A stretch of DNA of 64,000 nucleotides from SHZI01 sp963802215 (GTDB lineage Bacteria > Pseudomonadota > Gammaproteobacteria > Steroidobacterales > GCA-2729495), in the NCBI GenBank assembly GCA_963802215.1, contig CAWDHQ010000002.1, positions 1 to 64,000 of the forward strand, given 5' to 3'. The notes below the pieces were generated by a model that saw nothing but the letters and a program-made list of their open reading frames with translations, did no database searches and had not been told where the DNA came from. Below, piece by piece: positions 39,764-48,880 of the stretch (the stretch's first letter is position 1; every line of letters begins with the position of its first letter). Position numbers and translations under genes: made by a program.

Positions 39764-42249
39764 CGGTCCCGGAGCACCGCCACGGGCGGCTCGTTGACGG
39801 CCTTGCGGGTGGCGAGGGTACCGGTGACCCCCACGATCAGGGCACCCGTGGCAAGGCCGAGCGGCCACAGCAACGCGCTCATGGTGTACTCGAGCTTGAA
39901 GGCGTAGGTTGCCAGGCCCCAGCCGAGCAGCGTGGCGCCGACGGCGGCGAGAACTCCGGCCAGGCCGCCGAGGGTCACGAACTCCACAGCCACGCCCTGC
40001 AGGATCTTCCGGCGCGCCGCGCCGAGCGTGTGCAGGATGGCGCTCTCGAAGCGGCGCTCGTCCCGCGTCAGCTGAATTGCCGCGAGCAGGACCACGACGC
40101 CGGCCAGGAGCGTGAAGAGGAAGACGTACTGTACGGCCATCGATGCCTTGTCGATCACGGACCGGACCTGGGACAGGATCACCTCCAGATCCAGGACGGT
40201 GACGCCCGGGAACTGGCGCACGAGCCGGCTCAGTATCTCTACCCGGTCCCGCGGTACATACACGCTGGCCAGGTAGGTCTGGGGCAGGTCCGATGACACG
40301 CCAGGCGACAGCACCACGTAGAAGTTGGGCTGGAAGGAGTCCCACTCTATGGTCCGCAGGCTCGCAATGGGCGCGTTGATGTCCTCGCCGGCCACGTTGA
40401 ACGTGAGGCTGTCGCCCACCTTGACGCCCAGGTTCGTGGCGAGTTCAGCATCCAGCGAGAGCTGCAGTGGCCCGGCATAGTCCTCCCCCCACCACTTGCC
40501 GTCGGTCACCACGTTGCTGGCCGGCAGCGTGCCGGTCCAGGTGAGGTTGGCCTCCCGCTGCAGGAAGGCGGCGCCCTGGGCGTTGGCGACCTTCACCTCC
40601 TTCACAGGCGTGCCGTTCACCGCGGTCAGGCGACCACGGATCAGCGGCAGGGAGAAGGGCTCCTGGCCCACCTCCTCCTGGAAGAAGGCCTTCAGGCCCG
40701 GGAGCTGGTCGGGCTCGATGTTGATCATGAACTGGTTGGGCGCATTGGCCGGCACCGTCTGCTCCCAGGTCTTCAGGATGTCGTTGCGCACGACGCCAAG
40801 GAGGAGCAACACCATCAGGCTGAGGCCAAAGGCCACGATCTGCACCACGCTCTCGCCACCCCGGCGGGCAATGTTGGCGAGCCCGTAGCGCCAGGCGATG
40901 CCGGCGGCGCCGCGGAAGCGGCCGAGCGCCCGCACCAGCAGCCAGCCGAGGCCGACGGCCACCGCGGCCGTGCCCACCACGCCGCCCGCGATGAGGCCAA
41001 GCAACAGCGGGTCCCGCACGATGACCAGCACCAGAGCGGCGATGGCCGCGAGGGCAACGCCATAGGTGACCGCCGCGCTGAGCCGGGGCGGCGGCAGGTC
41101 CTTGCGCAGCACACGGAGCGGCGGGGTGGTGCCGACGCTGAGGAGGTGCGGCAGCGCAAAGCCGACCACGACAGTCGCGGCCGTCAGCACGCCAAGGAGG
41201 AAAGGCTGTCCGGAGGCGGGCGGCAGCACGAAGCCGACGAACTCGGCGGCAATCACCGCCAGGCCGTACTGGGCACCGTAACCCAGCAGTACGCCGATTA
41301 CGGAAGTCAGCGCGATGACGAAGGTGAGCTCCGTGACCGTCACGGCTATGACGAAGCCCTGGGTGGCGCCGAGCGTCTTGAGCAGCGCGATGTTGTCCAG
41401 GTGCCGGAGCGCGTAGCGCCGGGCCGCCATGGCAGCAGCCACGGCGGCCAGTATGACCGTTACCAGCGAAGCCAGCGTGAGGAAGCGCTGCGCCCGGTCG
41501 ATGGCGGCGTTGATCTGGTCACCGGCGTCCTCACGGCCACGGAGCGACTCGTCAGGCCGTAGCCGGGGCGTGATCTGCTCCCGGAACGCGGCGATCTGCG
41601 CATCGCTCCCCGCATACATCTGGTTGTACGTCACGCGGCTGCCGGGCTTCACCACGCCGAAGCTCGGCACGTCGTCCAGGTTGACCATCAGGCCGGGTGC
41701 GAGGTTGATGAACCCGATGTTCTGGTCAGGCTTGTACTGCAGGACCCGGGTGATGCGCAGCGAGCGCTCACCCACGCTGACGGTGGCGCCCACCTCCAGC
41801 CCGAGGCGCCCCAGCAGGCCGGGCTCCGCCCAGGCCTCCCCGCGGGCAGGGACGCCGGCGGCAGGCCTGCCGTTGCCGAACAGGGTATCGGCTACCGTGA
41901 GCTGGCCGCGCAGCGGGTAGCTGCCGCTTACGGCGTCGATGGCCGCCAGCGTGGTCTGTTCGCCGGACACCACGACGGTCGGAAAGGCCAGTGTTTCGGC
42001 AAACTCGAGGCCCTGGCTACGGGCGTCCGACAGGTATCCGGGGCTGATGGGGCCGGCGGACCGCAGGACGAGGTCGGCGGCGAGCACCTGGCTGGCCTGG
42101 TCCTTCATCGCGCCGCCGACCCGGTCGGTGAAGAAGCCCACCGCCGTCATGGCCGTGACAGCCACGATGATTGCGGCGAGCAGGATGGAGAGTTCGCCGG
42201 CCCGCAGGTCGCGACGGAAGGCGCGCAGCGCGAAGCCCAGGACTTTCAT
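39760..42249 (-). CDS. ybbP: ABC transporter permease, FtsX/MacB type (YbbP-like)
   Basis: This encodes 829 residues. An N-terminal helix (LSILLAAIIVAVTAMTAVGFF) and large periplasmic domain (to ~255) are followed by an FtsX-like block of helices, a central pair, a second periplasmic domain (~500-680), and a final FtsX block (AVQYVFLFTLLAGVVVLLAA). The double-FtsX layout is that of YbbP. It pairs with the ATPase just upstream, ten bases away, and with divergent tesA as in E. coli. Substrates are unknown; roles in lipid or lipoprotein handling have been suggested. Confidence 0.88.
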   Translation of the reverse strand: MKVLGFALRAFRRDLRAGELSILLAAIIVAVTAMTAVGFFTDRVGGAMKDQASQVLAADLVLRSAGPISPGYLSDARSQGLEFAETLAFPTVVVSGEQTTLAAIDAVSGSYPLRGQLTVADTLFGNGRPAAGVPARGEAWAEPGLLGRLGLEVGATVSVGERSLRITRVLQYKPDQNIGFINLAPGLMVNLDDVPSFGVVKPGSRVTYNQMYAGSDAQIAAFREQITPRLRPDESLRGREDAGDQINAAIDRAQRFLTLASLVTVILAAVAAAMAARRYALRHLDNIALLKTLGATQGFVIAVTVTELTFVIALTSVIGVLLGYGAQYGLAVIAAEFVGFVLPPASGQPFLLGVLTAATVVVGFALPHLLSVGTTPPLRVLRKDLPPPRLSAAVTYGVALAAIAALVLVIVRDPLLLGLIAGGVVGTAAVAVGLGWLLVRALGRFRGAAGIAWRYGLANIARRGGESVVQIVAFGLSLMVLLLLGVVRNDILKTWEQTVPANAPNQFMINIEPDQLPGLKAFFQEEVGQEPFSLPLIRGRLTAVNGTPVKEVKVANAQGAAFLQREANLTWTGTLPASNVVTDGKWWGEDYAGPLQLSLDAELATNLGVKVGDSLTFNVAGEDINAPIASLRTIEWDSFQPNFYVVLSPGVSSDLPQTYLASVYVPRDRVEILSRLVRQFPGVTVLDLEVILSQVRSVIDKASMAVQYVFLFTLLAGVVVLLAAIQLTRDERRFESAILHTLGAARRKILQGVAVEFVTLGGLAGVLAAVGATLLGWGLATYAFKLEYTMSALLWPLGLATGALIVGVTGTLATRKAVNEPPVAVLRDR

Positions 42250-42259
42250 CAGCGGGCTA

Positions 42260-42943
42260 TCATGCCAGGGCCTCGCTGGCCTCGACCCTGCCCGCCTCGA
42301 TGCGAATCGTCCGGTCGCAGCGGGCAGCCAGATCCCGCTCGTGGGTCACGAGAACCAGTGTGGTTTTCGCCTCGGCGTTGAGGTCGAACAGCAGGCGCCC
42401 GATGCGGTCGCCCGTGGCGCTGTCCAGGTTCCCCGTGGGCTCGTCGGCGAACAGTACTTCCGGCCGCATCACGAAAGCGCGGGCGATTGCGACGCGCTGC
42501 TGTTCGCCGCCGGACAGCTGCTTCGGGTAGTGGCCCACCCGGGCGGAGAGCCCCACGTTCGCCAGTGTCTCGCGGGCCACCGCGGCCGCCCGGGCCTCGC
42601 CGGCCAGCTCCAGCGGCAGCATCACGTTCTCCAGCGCGGTGAGGGATTGCACCAGATGAAAGGACTGGAAGACGAAGCCCACGCGGCGTGCCCGCAGCAA
42701 TGCGCGACCGTCCTCGTCCATGGCAGTGATGTCCTCGCCGCAAAGCCACACTTTTCCCCGTGTGGGCTGGTCGAGGCCCGCGAGGATGGCGAGGAGCGTG
42801 GTCTTGCCGGCGCCGGAAGGCCCCACCAGGGCGACGGACTCGCCCCGGCCGATGTTCAGGCTGACGTCATCCAGGATGGTCAGTATCCCTTCGGGACTGC
42901 TAACCTGCTTGGTGAGGCCTTCGGCACGCAGCACAGAATCCAT
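42260..42943 (-). CDS. ybbA: ABC transporter ATP-binding protein (YbbA-like)
   Basis: This encodes 227 residues from ATG 42943. It has Walker A GPSGAGKTTLL (about 43), Q-loop FVFQSFHLVQSLT, signature LSGGEQQRVAIARA, Walker B VLFADEPTGNLD and a switch His in LVTHERDLA. This is the LolD/MacB-type ATPase class. Its start codon shares the tetranucleotide CATG (42941-42944) with the divergent tesA start. An in-frame extension beyond that into tesA has no homology. Confidence 0.92.
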   Translation of the reverse strand: MDSVLRAEGLTKQVSSPEGILTILDDVSLNIGRGESVALVGPSGAGKTTLLAILAGLDQPTRGKVWLCGEDITAMDEDGRALLRARRVGFVFQSFHLVQSLTALENVMLPLELAGEARAAAVARETLANVGLSARVGHYPKQLSGGEQQRVAIARAFVMRPEVLFADEPTGNLDSATGDRIGRLLFDLNAEAKTTLVLVTHERDLAARCDRTIRIEAGRVEASEALA

Positions 42944-43613
42944 GCACTTCAACTTTCGACTGTCGGAACTGGCCACCGCGGCGGCATTGCTGCTCACGTT
43001 GCTCGTTGGTTCGCCACAGCTGGCAGCGGCCGAGCGGGGCCAGACCGTGCTCGTGGTGGGTGACAGCCTCAGTGCCGCCTTCGGCATGGCCCAGGAGGAG
43101 TCCTGGGTGGCGCTGCTCGGCGAGCGGCTGCGGGCCAAAGGTTACGGATATGACGTGGTGAATGCCAGCATCACGGGCGACACCACCACGGGCGGACTGA
43201 AGCGCCTGCCTCGCGCCCTGGACCTGCACCGGCCCGCCCTCGTGATCATCGAGCTCGGCGGCAACGACGGCCTGCGGGGCACGCCGATCACGGTGTTGCG
43301 CAGCAATCTCGCCCGGATGATCGAGCTGTCCCAGGCCGCCGGCGCCCGTGTGGTCCTCGCCGGCATCCAGATTCCGACCAACTACGGCGGGCCATACACC
43401 CGCGCATTCGCGGCCGTCTACCCGGAGCTGGCAAAGCAGTACCGGACGGGACTCGTGGATTTCATCCTGGACGGCGTGGCGCTGGACATAAAGCTGTTCC
43501 AGGCGGACGGCATTCACCCGACGGTGGAGGCCCAGAAGATTCTCCTGGACAATGTCTGGCCCGCTGTGGAGAAGGAGCTCCGGACGATCAGCGGGAAAAC
43601 AGTCCGGCAATAG
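42942..43613 (+). CDS. tesA: Multifunctional acyl-CoA thioesterase I/lysophospholipase (SGNH hydrolase)
   Basis: This encodes 223 residues. A signal peptide (to LAAAERGQ, about residue 30) sends it to the periplasm. The SGNH blocks are present: VVGDSLSAAFGM (nucleophile Ser), block II Gly in NASITGDTTTGG, ELGGNDGLRG, and DGIHPTVEAQK (Asp and His). It hydrolyses acyl thioesters, lysophospholipids and some esters. ATG 42942 overlaps the start of ybbA, so its promoter must lie within ybbA. Its 3' end overlaps pyrF by 26 bp, convergently. Confidence 0.92.
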   Translation: MHFNFRLSELATAAALLLTLLVGSPQLAAAERGQTVLVVGDSLSAAFGMAQEESWVALLGERLRAKGYGYDVVNASITGDTTTGGLKRLPRALDLHRPALVIIELGGNDGLRGTPITVLRSNLARMIELSQAAGARVVLAGIQIPTNYGGPYTRAFAAVYPELAKQYRTGLVDFILDGVALDIKLFQADGIHPTVEAQKILLDNVWPAVEKELRTISGKTVRQ

Positions 43614-44307
43614 TCTGCTGGACTGCCGCAGCCGCGGCGCGGGGATCCCTTGCGTCCCGGATGGGCCGGCCCACCACGATGTAGTCAGCGCCATCGCCGA
43701 AGGCCTGCTCCACCGTGACCACCCGCTTCTGGTCATCGGTCGGCCGGTTCTCCACCGGCCGGATACCGGGCGTGACCACCAGCAGCCGGCCGTCGATCGC
43801 CCGCCGCATCGCCGGCAGCTCGAGCCCCGATGCGACGACGCCGTCGCAACCCGCCTCGAGAGCCCGCCGGGCCCTGGACAGCACGAGGGCCTCCACGTCG
43901 CACTGGAAGCCGAGGTCCGTGAGGTCACCCCGGTCGAGGCTGGTGAGGACCGTGACGGCCAGGATCTTCAGGTCGCCCTTGGCCGCCGCCGCGGCCTCCA
44001 TGATTCCCTGGTTGCCGTGGACGGTGGCGAAAGTCACTCCCCGCTTCGCCAGCAGGGCAATGGCGCGGCTCACCGTCGCCGGGACGTCGAACAGCTTCAG
44101 ATCGGCGAAGACCCGCTTGTTCCTCGCGAGCAGCCAGTCAACGAGCTCGAAGTAGCCACCGGCGGCCATCAGCTCGAGGCCCAGCTTGTAGAAGGTGACG
44201 GTGTCGCCCAGCTGCTCGACCACGCGGCGCGCGTCGGTAGCGTCGGGGACGTCGAGGGCGAAGATGAGGCGATCGCGGGGATCGGCGGCGTTGGTTGTGA
44301 TTGTCAT
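43588..44307 (-). CDS. pyrF: Orotidine 5'-phosphate decarboxylase
   Basis: This encodes 239 residues. LIFALDVPDATDA near the N terminus and the catalytic Asp-Lys-Asp triad in VFADLKLFDVPATVSRA (about 60) are intact. The phosphate region reads VVTPGIRP and VVGRPIRDARDP. It makes UMP from OMP, the last step of pyrimidine synthesis. It is ten bases downstream of the dGTPase-like gene and convergent with tesA. Confidence 0.95.
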   Translation of the reverse strand: MTITTNAADPRDRLIFALDVPDATDARRVVEQLGDTVTFYKLGLELMAAGGYFELVDWLLARNKRVFADLKLFDVPATVSRAIALLAKRGVTFATVHGNQGIMEAAAAAKGDLKILAVTVLTSLDRGDLTDLGFQCDVEALVLSRARRALEAGCDGVVASGLELPAMRRAIDGRLLVVTPGIRPVENRPTDDQKRVVTVEQAFGDGADYIVVGRPIRDARDPRAAAAAVQQTIAGLFSR

Positions 44308-44317
44308 GGCGAGTAGT

Positions 44318-45490
44318 TTACGGAAGCCGTGCCTTCGGATCGACCAGCCGGCGATAGGCCGAGAAGGCGTAGCGGTCGGTCATGCCAGCCACGTAGTCGG
44401 CCACCGCCCTGGCCCGGCCTGCGTCGCCCTGCTCCGCCTCCCAGGCCCTGGCCCTGTCCGCGTGCTCGCGAGGCATGGCCTTCAGGTCGGCAAGGAAGCG
44501 CTCGAACACTGCCTTCAGCATCTCCTGGGCGCGGGAGGTCACGTCGATCACCCGCTCGTGGCGATAGAGGTGCCGACGCAGGTAGCGCTTCAGGGCAAGG
44601 TGGTCCGCGAGCGTGGCCGGGCCGAGCGCGATCAGCGGTTTCGCCAGCGCCCGCACGTCGTCACTGGAGCCGAGCCGGCGCGCCCTGATGTTCCGGAGGC
44701 TGGTCTCCACCAGGTCCGTGACCACCTCGTTGATCATGGCCCGGATCGTTTCATGGATCAGCACGCGGCGGGGCGCGCTGCCGGCGTCGCGGACCACCCG
44801 CTCGTAATGGCGGCGGAAGATCGGCACGCTGCAAAGCGCCGCTTCGGACAGGAGGCCGGACCGGAGGCCGTCATCCACGTCGTGATTGTTGTAGGCGATC
44901 TCGTCGGCCAGGTTGGCGACCTGCGCCTCCAGGCTGGGCTGGCCCCGGGTGAGAAAGCGCTGGCCGAGCTCGCCGAGACGCCGGGCATTGCGCCGGGAGC
45001 AGTGCTTGAGGATGCCTTCCCGGGTCTCGAAGCACAGGTTCAGGCCGGGAAAGCCCGCGTAGCGCTGCTCCAGTTCGTCCACCACCCGCAGCGACTGCAG
45101 GTTGTGCTCGAAACCGCCCCAGGCTTTCATGCACTCGTGCAGGGCGTCCTCGCCCGCGTGGCCGAACGGGGTGTGGCCCAGGTCGTGGGCCAGGGCCACT
45201 GCCTCCACCAGTTCGCCATTGAGATCCAGGCAGCGGGCCACGGTGCGGCCGATCTGGGCGACCTCCAGCGAGTGGGTCAGCCGGGTGCGATACAGGTCGC
45301 CCTCGTGATTCACGAAGACCTGGGTCTTGTAGACCAGCCGGCGAAAGCCGCTCGAGTGGACGATGCGGTCCCGGTCGCGCTGGTACTCGCCCCGGTACGG
45401 GTGAGATGGCTCCGGATGCATCCGGCCCCGGGTCTGCCTCTCCCGGGCGGCCCAGGGCGCAAGCCTGGGACCGGGCCGGGCCGTCTTCAC
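44318..45490 (-). CDS. Deoxyguanosinetriphosphate triphosphohydrolase-like protein (HD domain)
   Basis: This encodes 390 residues from GTG 45490, which overlaps the aroB TGA (GTGA). The N-terminal RDRDRIVHSSGFRRLVYKTQVF and RTRLTHSLEVAQIGR carry the first metal His. ALAHDLGHTPFGHAGE holds the HD pair, and the family's C-terminal Asp is in LADEIAYNNHDVDDG. Length matches type-2 dGTPase-like proteins, which hydrolyse dNTPs to nucleoside plus triphosphate. Position after aroKB is common in gammaproteobacteria. Confidence 0.9.
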   Translation of the reverse strand: MKTARPGPRLAPWAARERQTRGRMHPEPSHPYRGEYQRDRDRIVHSSGFRRLVYKTQVFVNHEGDLYRTRLTHSLEVAQIGRTVARCLDLNGELVEAVALAHDLGHTPFGHAGEDALHECMKAWGGFEHNLQSLRVVDELEQRYAGFPGLNLCFETREGILKHCSRRNARRLGELGQRFLTRGQPSLEAQVANLADEIAYNNHDVDDGLRSGLLSEAALCSVPIFRRHYERVVRDAGSAPRRVLIHETIRAMINEVVTDLVETSLRNIRARRLGSSDDVRALAKPLIALGPATLADHLALKRYLRRHLYRHERVIDVTSRAQEMLKAVFERFLADLKAMPREHADRARAWEAEQGDAGRARAVADYVAGMTDRYAFSAYRRLVDPKARLP

Positions 45491-46572
45491 CGGACGAACT
45501 GCTCCCGCAGGTAGTCCACGAGCTCGTGGGGCGGGTAGTCGCCGGTGATGCGCGCCGCGCCGAGCCGGTCCAGCAGGACCAGGCGGATCTGCCCGGCAAC
45601 CACTTTCTTGTCCATGCCCATGGCTGCCAGGAATTTGCCCGGGTCCACCGCCGGCGGGCTCACCGGCAACTGCAGGCGCCTGAAGAGGCGCCGGATCCGG
45701 TCCACCTCCAGCGGGCCCAGCGTCCCCAGGCGCGCCGAGAATTCCGCGGCCATGCAGGTGCCGGCCGCCACGGCCTCTCCATGCAGCCACTCGCCATAGC
45801 CGGCGTGCAGCTCGATCGCGTGGCCGAAGGTATGCCCCAGGTTCAGCAGGGCGCGACGACCGTGCTCGCGTTCGTCCTGGCCCACGATCTCGGCCTTCAG
45901 TTCACAGCAGCGGCGGATGACGTGGCTCAGCGCCGCCCGGTCCCGCCGCAACAGCGCCTCTGCCTGCTCCTCGAGCCAGGCGAAGAAGTCGGCGTCCGCG
46001 ATCAGCCCGTACTTCACGACCTCGGCGAGGCCCGCGGAGAGCTCCCGGTCCGGCAGGGTGCGCAGGGTGTCCGTGTCCGATAGTACACAGAGCGGCTGGT
46101 GGAACGCGCCCAGCAGGTTCTTGCCGCCGGGGTGATTGACGCCGGTCTTGCCGCCGACCGCGGAGTCCACCTGGGCCAGCAGCGTGGTCGGCACCTGGAT
46201 GAAGTCGACGCCGCGCTGGTAGATGGACGCGGCAAAGCCGGCGATGTCGCCGACGACACCGCCGCCGAGCGCCAGGACGATGCAGTCCCGCCCGAAGCGG
46301 GCCGCGACGAGCTCATCCAGAACCCGGTTCACCGTGGCCATGGTCTTGTGCTGCTCCCCGTCCGGGAGCACGACGGTGGCGACGCGAGAACCGGCCAACA
46401 GTGCCTTTACGGGGTCCAGGTAAATCGGACCCACGGTCTCATTGGTCACCACCATGACGTCCCGGTGACACAGGTGAGGCTCGATCAGGTCCCGCCGGGA
46501 CAGGAGGCCGCCGCCGATCAGGATGGGGTAGCTGCGGGAGCCCAGGTCCACGTTGAGGGTGATGAACATCAC
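45487..46572 (-). CDS. aroB: 3-dehydroquinate synthase
   Basis: This encodes 361 residues. NAD-binding and catalytic signatures: LALGGGVVGDIAGFAASIYQRG (about 104), PTTLLAQVDSAVGGKTGVNHP, KNLLGAFHQP, zinc ligands in LAEVVKYGLI (Glu), LNLGHTFGHAIE and HGEAVAAG. It converts DAHP to dehydroquinate, step two of the shikimate pathway. The start is GTG 46572 (GTGA overlap with aroK) or ATG 46569. Confidence 0.95.
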   Translation of the reverse strand: MMFITLNVDLGSRSYPILIGGGLLSRRDLIEPHLCHRDVMVVTNETVGPIYLDPVKALLAGSRVATVVLPDGEQHKTMATVNRVLDELVAARFGRDCIVLALGGGVVGDIAGFAASIYQRGVDFIQVPTTLLAQVDSAVGGKTGVNHPGGKNLLGAFHQPLCVLSDTDTLRTLPDRELSAGLAEVVKYGLIADADFFAWLEEQAEALLRRDRAALSHVIRRCCELKAEIVGQDEREHGRRALLNLGHTFGHAIELHAGYGEWLHGEAVAAGTCMAAEFSARLGTLGPLEVDRIRRLFRRLQLPVSPPAVDPGKFLAAMGMDKKVVAGQIRLVLLDRLGAARITGDYPPHELVDYLREQFVR

Positions 46573-47081
46573 GGCATGTTACGTCGGATTTCCCGGACCA
46601 CGGACGGAACCTTGCGGCCGTCGGTCTCGACGACCAGGTGGGCAATCTCGCGGAACTGGGGATCCCGGATGGCCATCAGCCGGGTCAGCACCTCGCGGGG
46701 CTCGCCGGTCTTCAGCATGGGCCGCTCACGCCCCCGACGGGTGCGCTTGAGCTGCTGTTCGACGGACGCGTGCAGGTAGACGACGAAGCCGCGCTGCCGC
46801 AGGTGCTGGCGGTTCCCGGGATCCTGCGCCGAGCCGCCGCCGGTGGCCAGGATGATGCCAGGCAGCCGGGTCAGCTCATCGATCACCTTGCACTCCCGCT
46901 GACGGAAGCCGGATTCGCCCTCCCGCTCGAAGATGAACGGGATGTCCACGCCGCTCCGCTCCTCGATCGCGTCGTCGCTGTCGATGAACTGCCAGCCCAG
47001 CTCCCTGGCAAGACGCCGGCCCACGGCCGACTTGCCGGAGCCCATGGGGCCGATGAGGAAGATGCTCTTGCCGACCGTCAT
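46569..47081 (-). CDS. aroK: Shikimate kinase
   Basis: This encodes 170 residues. P-loop IGPMGSGKSAVGRRLA (about 10), IDSDDAIEERSG, glycine loop ATGGGS and RGRERPML are all intact. It phosphorylates shikimate. It is directly upstream of aroB with overlapping codons, and pilMNOPQ lies further upstream, the usual gammaproteobacterial neighbourhood. A strong hairpin separates it from the lipoprotein gene. Confidence 0.95.
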   Translation of the reverse strand: MTVGKSIFLIGPMGSGKSAVGRRLARELGWQFIDSDDAIEERSGVDIPFIFEREGESGFRQRECKVIDELTRLPGIILATGGGSAQDPGNRQHLRQRGFVVYLHASVEQQLKRTRRGRERPMLKTGEPREVLTRLMAIRDPQFREIAHLVVETDGRKVPSVVREIRRNMP

Positions 47082-47096
47082 GTGCCCGCAAATGGA

Positions 47097-47129
47097 AAGG
47101 CCCGTTCGCAGTTTATGCGAACGGGCCTT
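47097..47129 (-). terminator. Strong hairpin between the Ig-like lipoprotein gene and aroK
   Basis: AAGGCCCGTTCGCA and its exact complement form a 14-bp stem around a 5-nt loop. The downstream T-run is short (TTT then CCATTT in the minus direction), so termination efficiency is uncertain. It lies 18 bp after the lipoprotein stop. Confidence 0.65.
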
Positions 47130-47146
47130 CCTTGACCTGGCCTAAA

Positions 47147-48796
47147 TCAGGGCGTGACGGAGACGAAGTAAACCGTCTGCAGCCCGCTCGGCGCCTCTAC
47201 GGTAAGCGTCAACTGACCCGCACCGGAAGAGACAAAGAAACTGTACTGCAGCGGCCCGTCAAATGTGGTGCACGGGACCGTGTACTCCCTGGGATTCCCG
47301 AGAGTGAGCCCGGTGGAGGCCTCGATCGAGATCGTGGTGCCAGCGGGCATGGGCTGGTCCCTGAAATCACCTATCGCGAACGTGATCGATCCCCCGCCCG
47401 TGAGCACCGACGGCAGCGGATCGAAGTTGTTGCCACCCGTGCTGTCCGAGATCTTCGCCGTGCTCCCGGACATGATGATCAGGTTGCTGGAGCTGACCGT
47501 CAGCCGCTGGTTCGTGCTGCACAGGGGGCCTGTGCACAGCAGGCCGTTGAACAGGCCGTCTGCCGGCGAGCGCACCCCGTCGAGGTTGAAATCGAGGAAG
47601 AACTCGCCCAGGTCGTAGGCAGCATTTTCGTTGTCGTCGCGGAATGCCTCGGCCAGGTCGGTCCACGTATCGGCCCCATCGAAGACGCCATTGCCATTGG
47701 TGTCGACGAAGCTTTCCTCGCCGATGGCGGTGGCGATGATGGTGCTACGGCCATCGACCGGGCGCGGATTCGAGCTGGTCCATGTCACGGAGCAGAGGCC
47801 GGACTGGGTAGCGGTTGTCGACGTGGAGCAACTGCCCAGGACATTGCCACCCTCGGTATTGAAGGTGACGGCGGTGCCATCGGGCACTGGGTTGTTGTAG
47901 CGGTCCGACAGCCGCACGGTCACATCCACCTCGGTACCGTCGAGATCGAAGGCTTCCACGTTGTTGCATGTTACGGCCAGCGACACGCTGTCCTTGTCAG
48001 GCAAGCCCGTGGTGACTACGAGCTGGCTCGACTGAGTGCCGATCCCAAGGCTGGTTTCCGTCGCTGAAACCCGCACGGAGGTGGCCACGGTACCCGACGT
48101 GACCACGGTCTGAACCCGGCCGTCGGCACCACTGACGGCATTCGCCGGCGAAAAGGTAATGCCCCCGACGCTCGTGTCCAGGGCGAAGGTCACTGGTGCG
48201 CCCGCGACGGGACCGCCCGTGGAATCCACCACCCGGAACACCACCGTCGAAGTCTCCGGAAGGCCAACGCCGCCGGTGCCCTGGAGGCCGATGACCGGGG
48301 GCGTCGCAGAAATGAACTCGATGGAGCCGACCACCGCAGGCGCCACGGTGACCGAACCCGTGGCAGACACGGATCGTCCCTCGGCCGTCGCGCTGGCGGT
48401 GATTACGTCTGCACCGCTGCAGCCGGTCGCCGAGTAAGTGGTTGTCGCAACGCCGGTCGATGTGCTGACTGCGGGGGCGGTCGCCAGGTTCTGGGCGATG
48501 CACGCGGAGGAGAAAGTAATCGTCGTGTTCTCGAGATAGAGATTGCCGTCGGCGGTTGCCAGTGAAACCGTCAGGCTGGTTCCGCCGCCGGCACCCAGGT
48601 TCGGGACGGCCACGGCGATGGTTCCGGCGTTGAATGCCGGCGGGATGCCGCTGCCCATCGTGACTATGACAGTGTCGTCACCGCCACCGTCGCCGCCACC
48701 ACCGCTACCAGGATCCACTATGGTGTTGTCGCCGCCGCAGGACGTCAGCGCGGCGGACGCCACGACCAAGCAAAGTGATATCAGTTTCTTCAGCAC
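47147..48796 (-). CDS. Lipoprotein with bacterial Ig-like (Big) repeats
   Basis: This encodes 549 residues. The lipobox LTSC (ASAALTSCGGD) is followed by a Gly/Asp-rich linker. Ig-like repeats follow (about 60-350), each with the Big pattern such as ADVITASATAEGRSVSATGSV, PVAGAPVTFALDTSVGGITF, and PVPDGTAVTFNTEGG. Later an EF-hand-like DTNGNGVFDGADT and DFNLDGVRSPADG suggest Ca binding (about 365-410). It is on the same strand as pilQ, 84 bp downstream. A surface or pilus-related role is inferred from location only. Confidence 0.75.
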   Translation of the reverse strand: MLKKLISLCLVVASAALTSCGGDNTIVDPGSGGGGDGGGDDTVIVTMGSGIPPAFNAGTIAVAVPNLGAGGGTSLTVSLATADGNLYLENTTITFSSACIAQNLATAPAVSTSTGVATTTYSATGCSGADVITASATAEGRSVSATGSVTVAPAVVGSIEFISATPPVIGLQGTGGVGLPETSTVVFRVVDSTGGPVAGAPVTFALDTSVGGITFSPANAVSGADGRVQTVVTSGTVATSVRVSATETSLGIGTQSSQLVVTTGLPDKDSVSLAVTCNNVEAFDLDGTEVDVTVRLSDRYNNPVPDGTAVTFNTEGGNVLGSCSTSTTATQSGLCSVTWTSSNPRPVDGRSTIIATAIGEESFVDTNGNGVFDGADTWTDLAEAFRDDNENAAYDLGEFFLDFNLDGVRSPADGLFNGLLCTGPLCSTNQRLTVSSSNLIIMSGSTAKISDSTGGNNFDPLPSVLTGGGSITFAIGDFRDQPMPAGTTISIEASTGLTLGNPREYTVPCTTFDGPLQYSFFVSSGAGQLTLTVEAPSGLQTVYFVSVTP

Positions 48797-48880
48797 GATG
48801 ACTCCCTCACCACTGTCCCGCCAGCCACTAGGGCCGCGCGGCTCATTCCCTGGTAAACCATGGCCTCAGCAAATCCGGCC

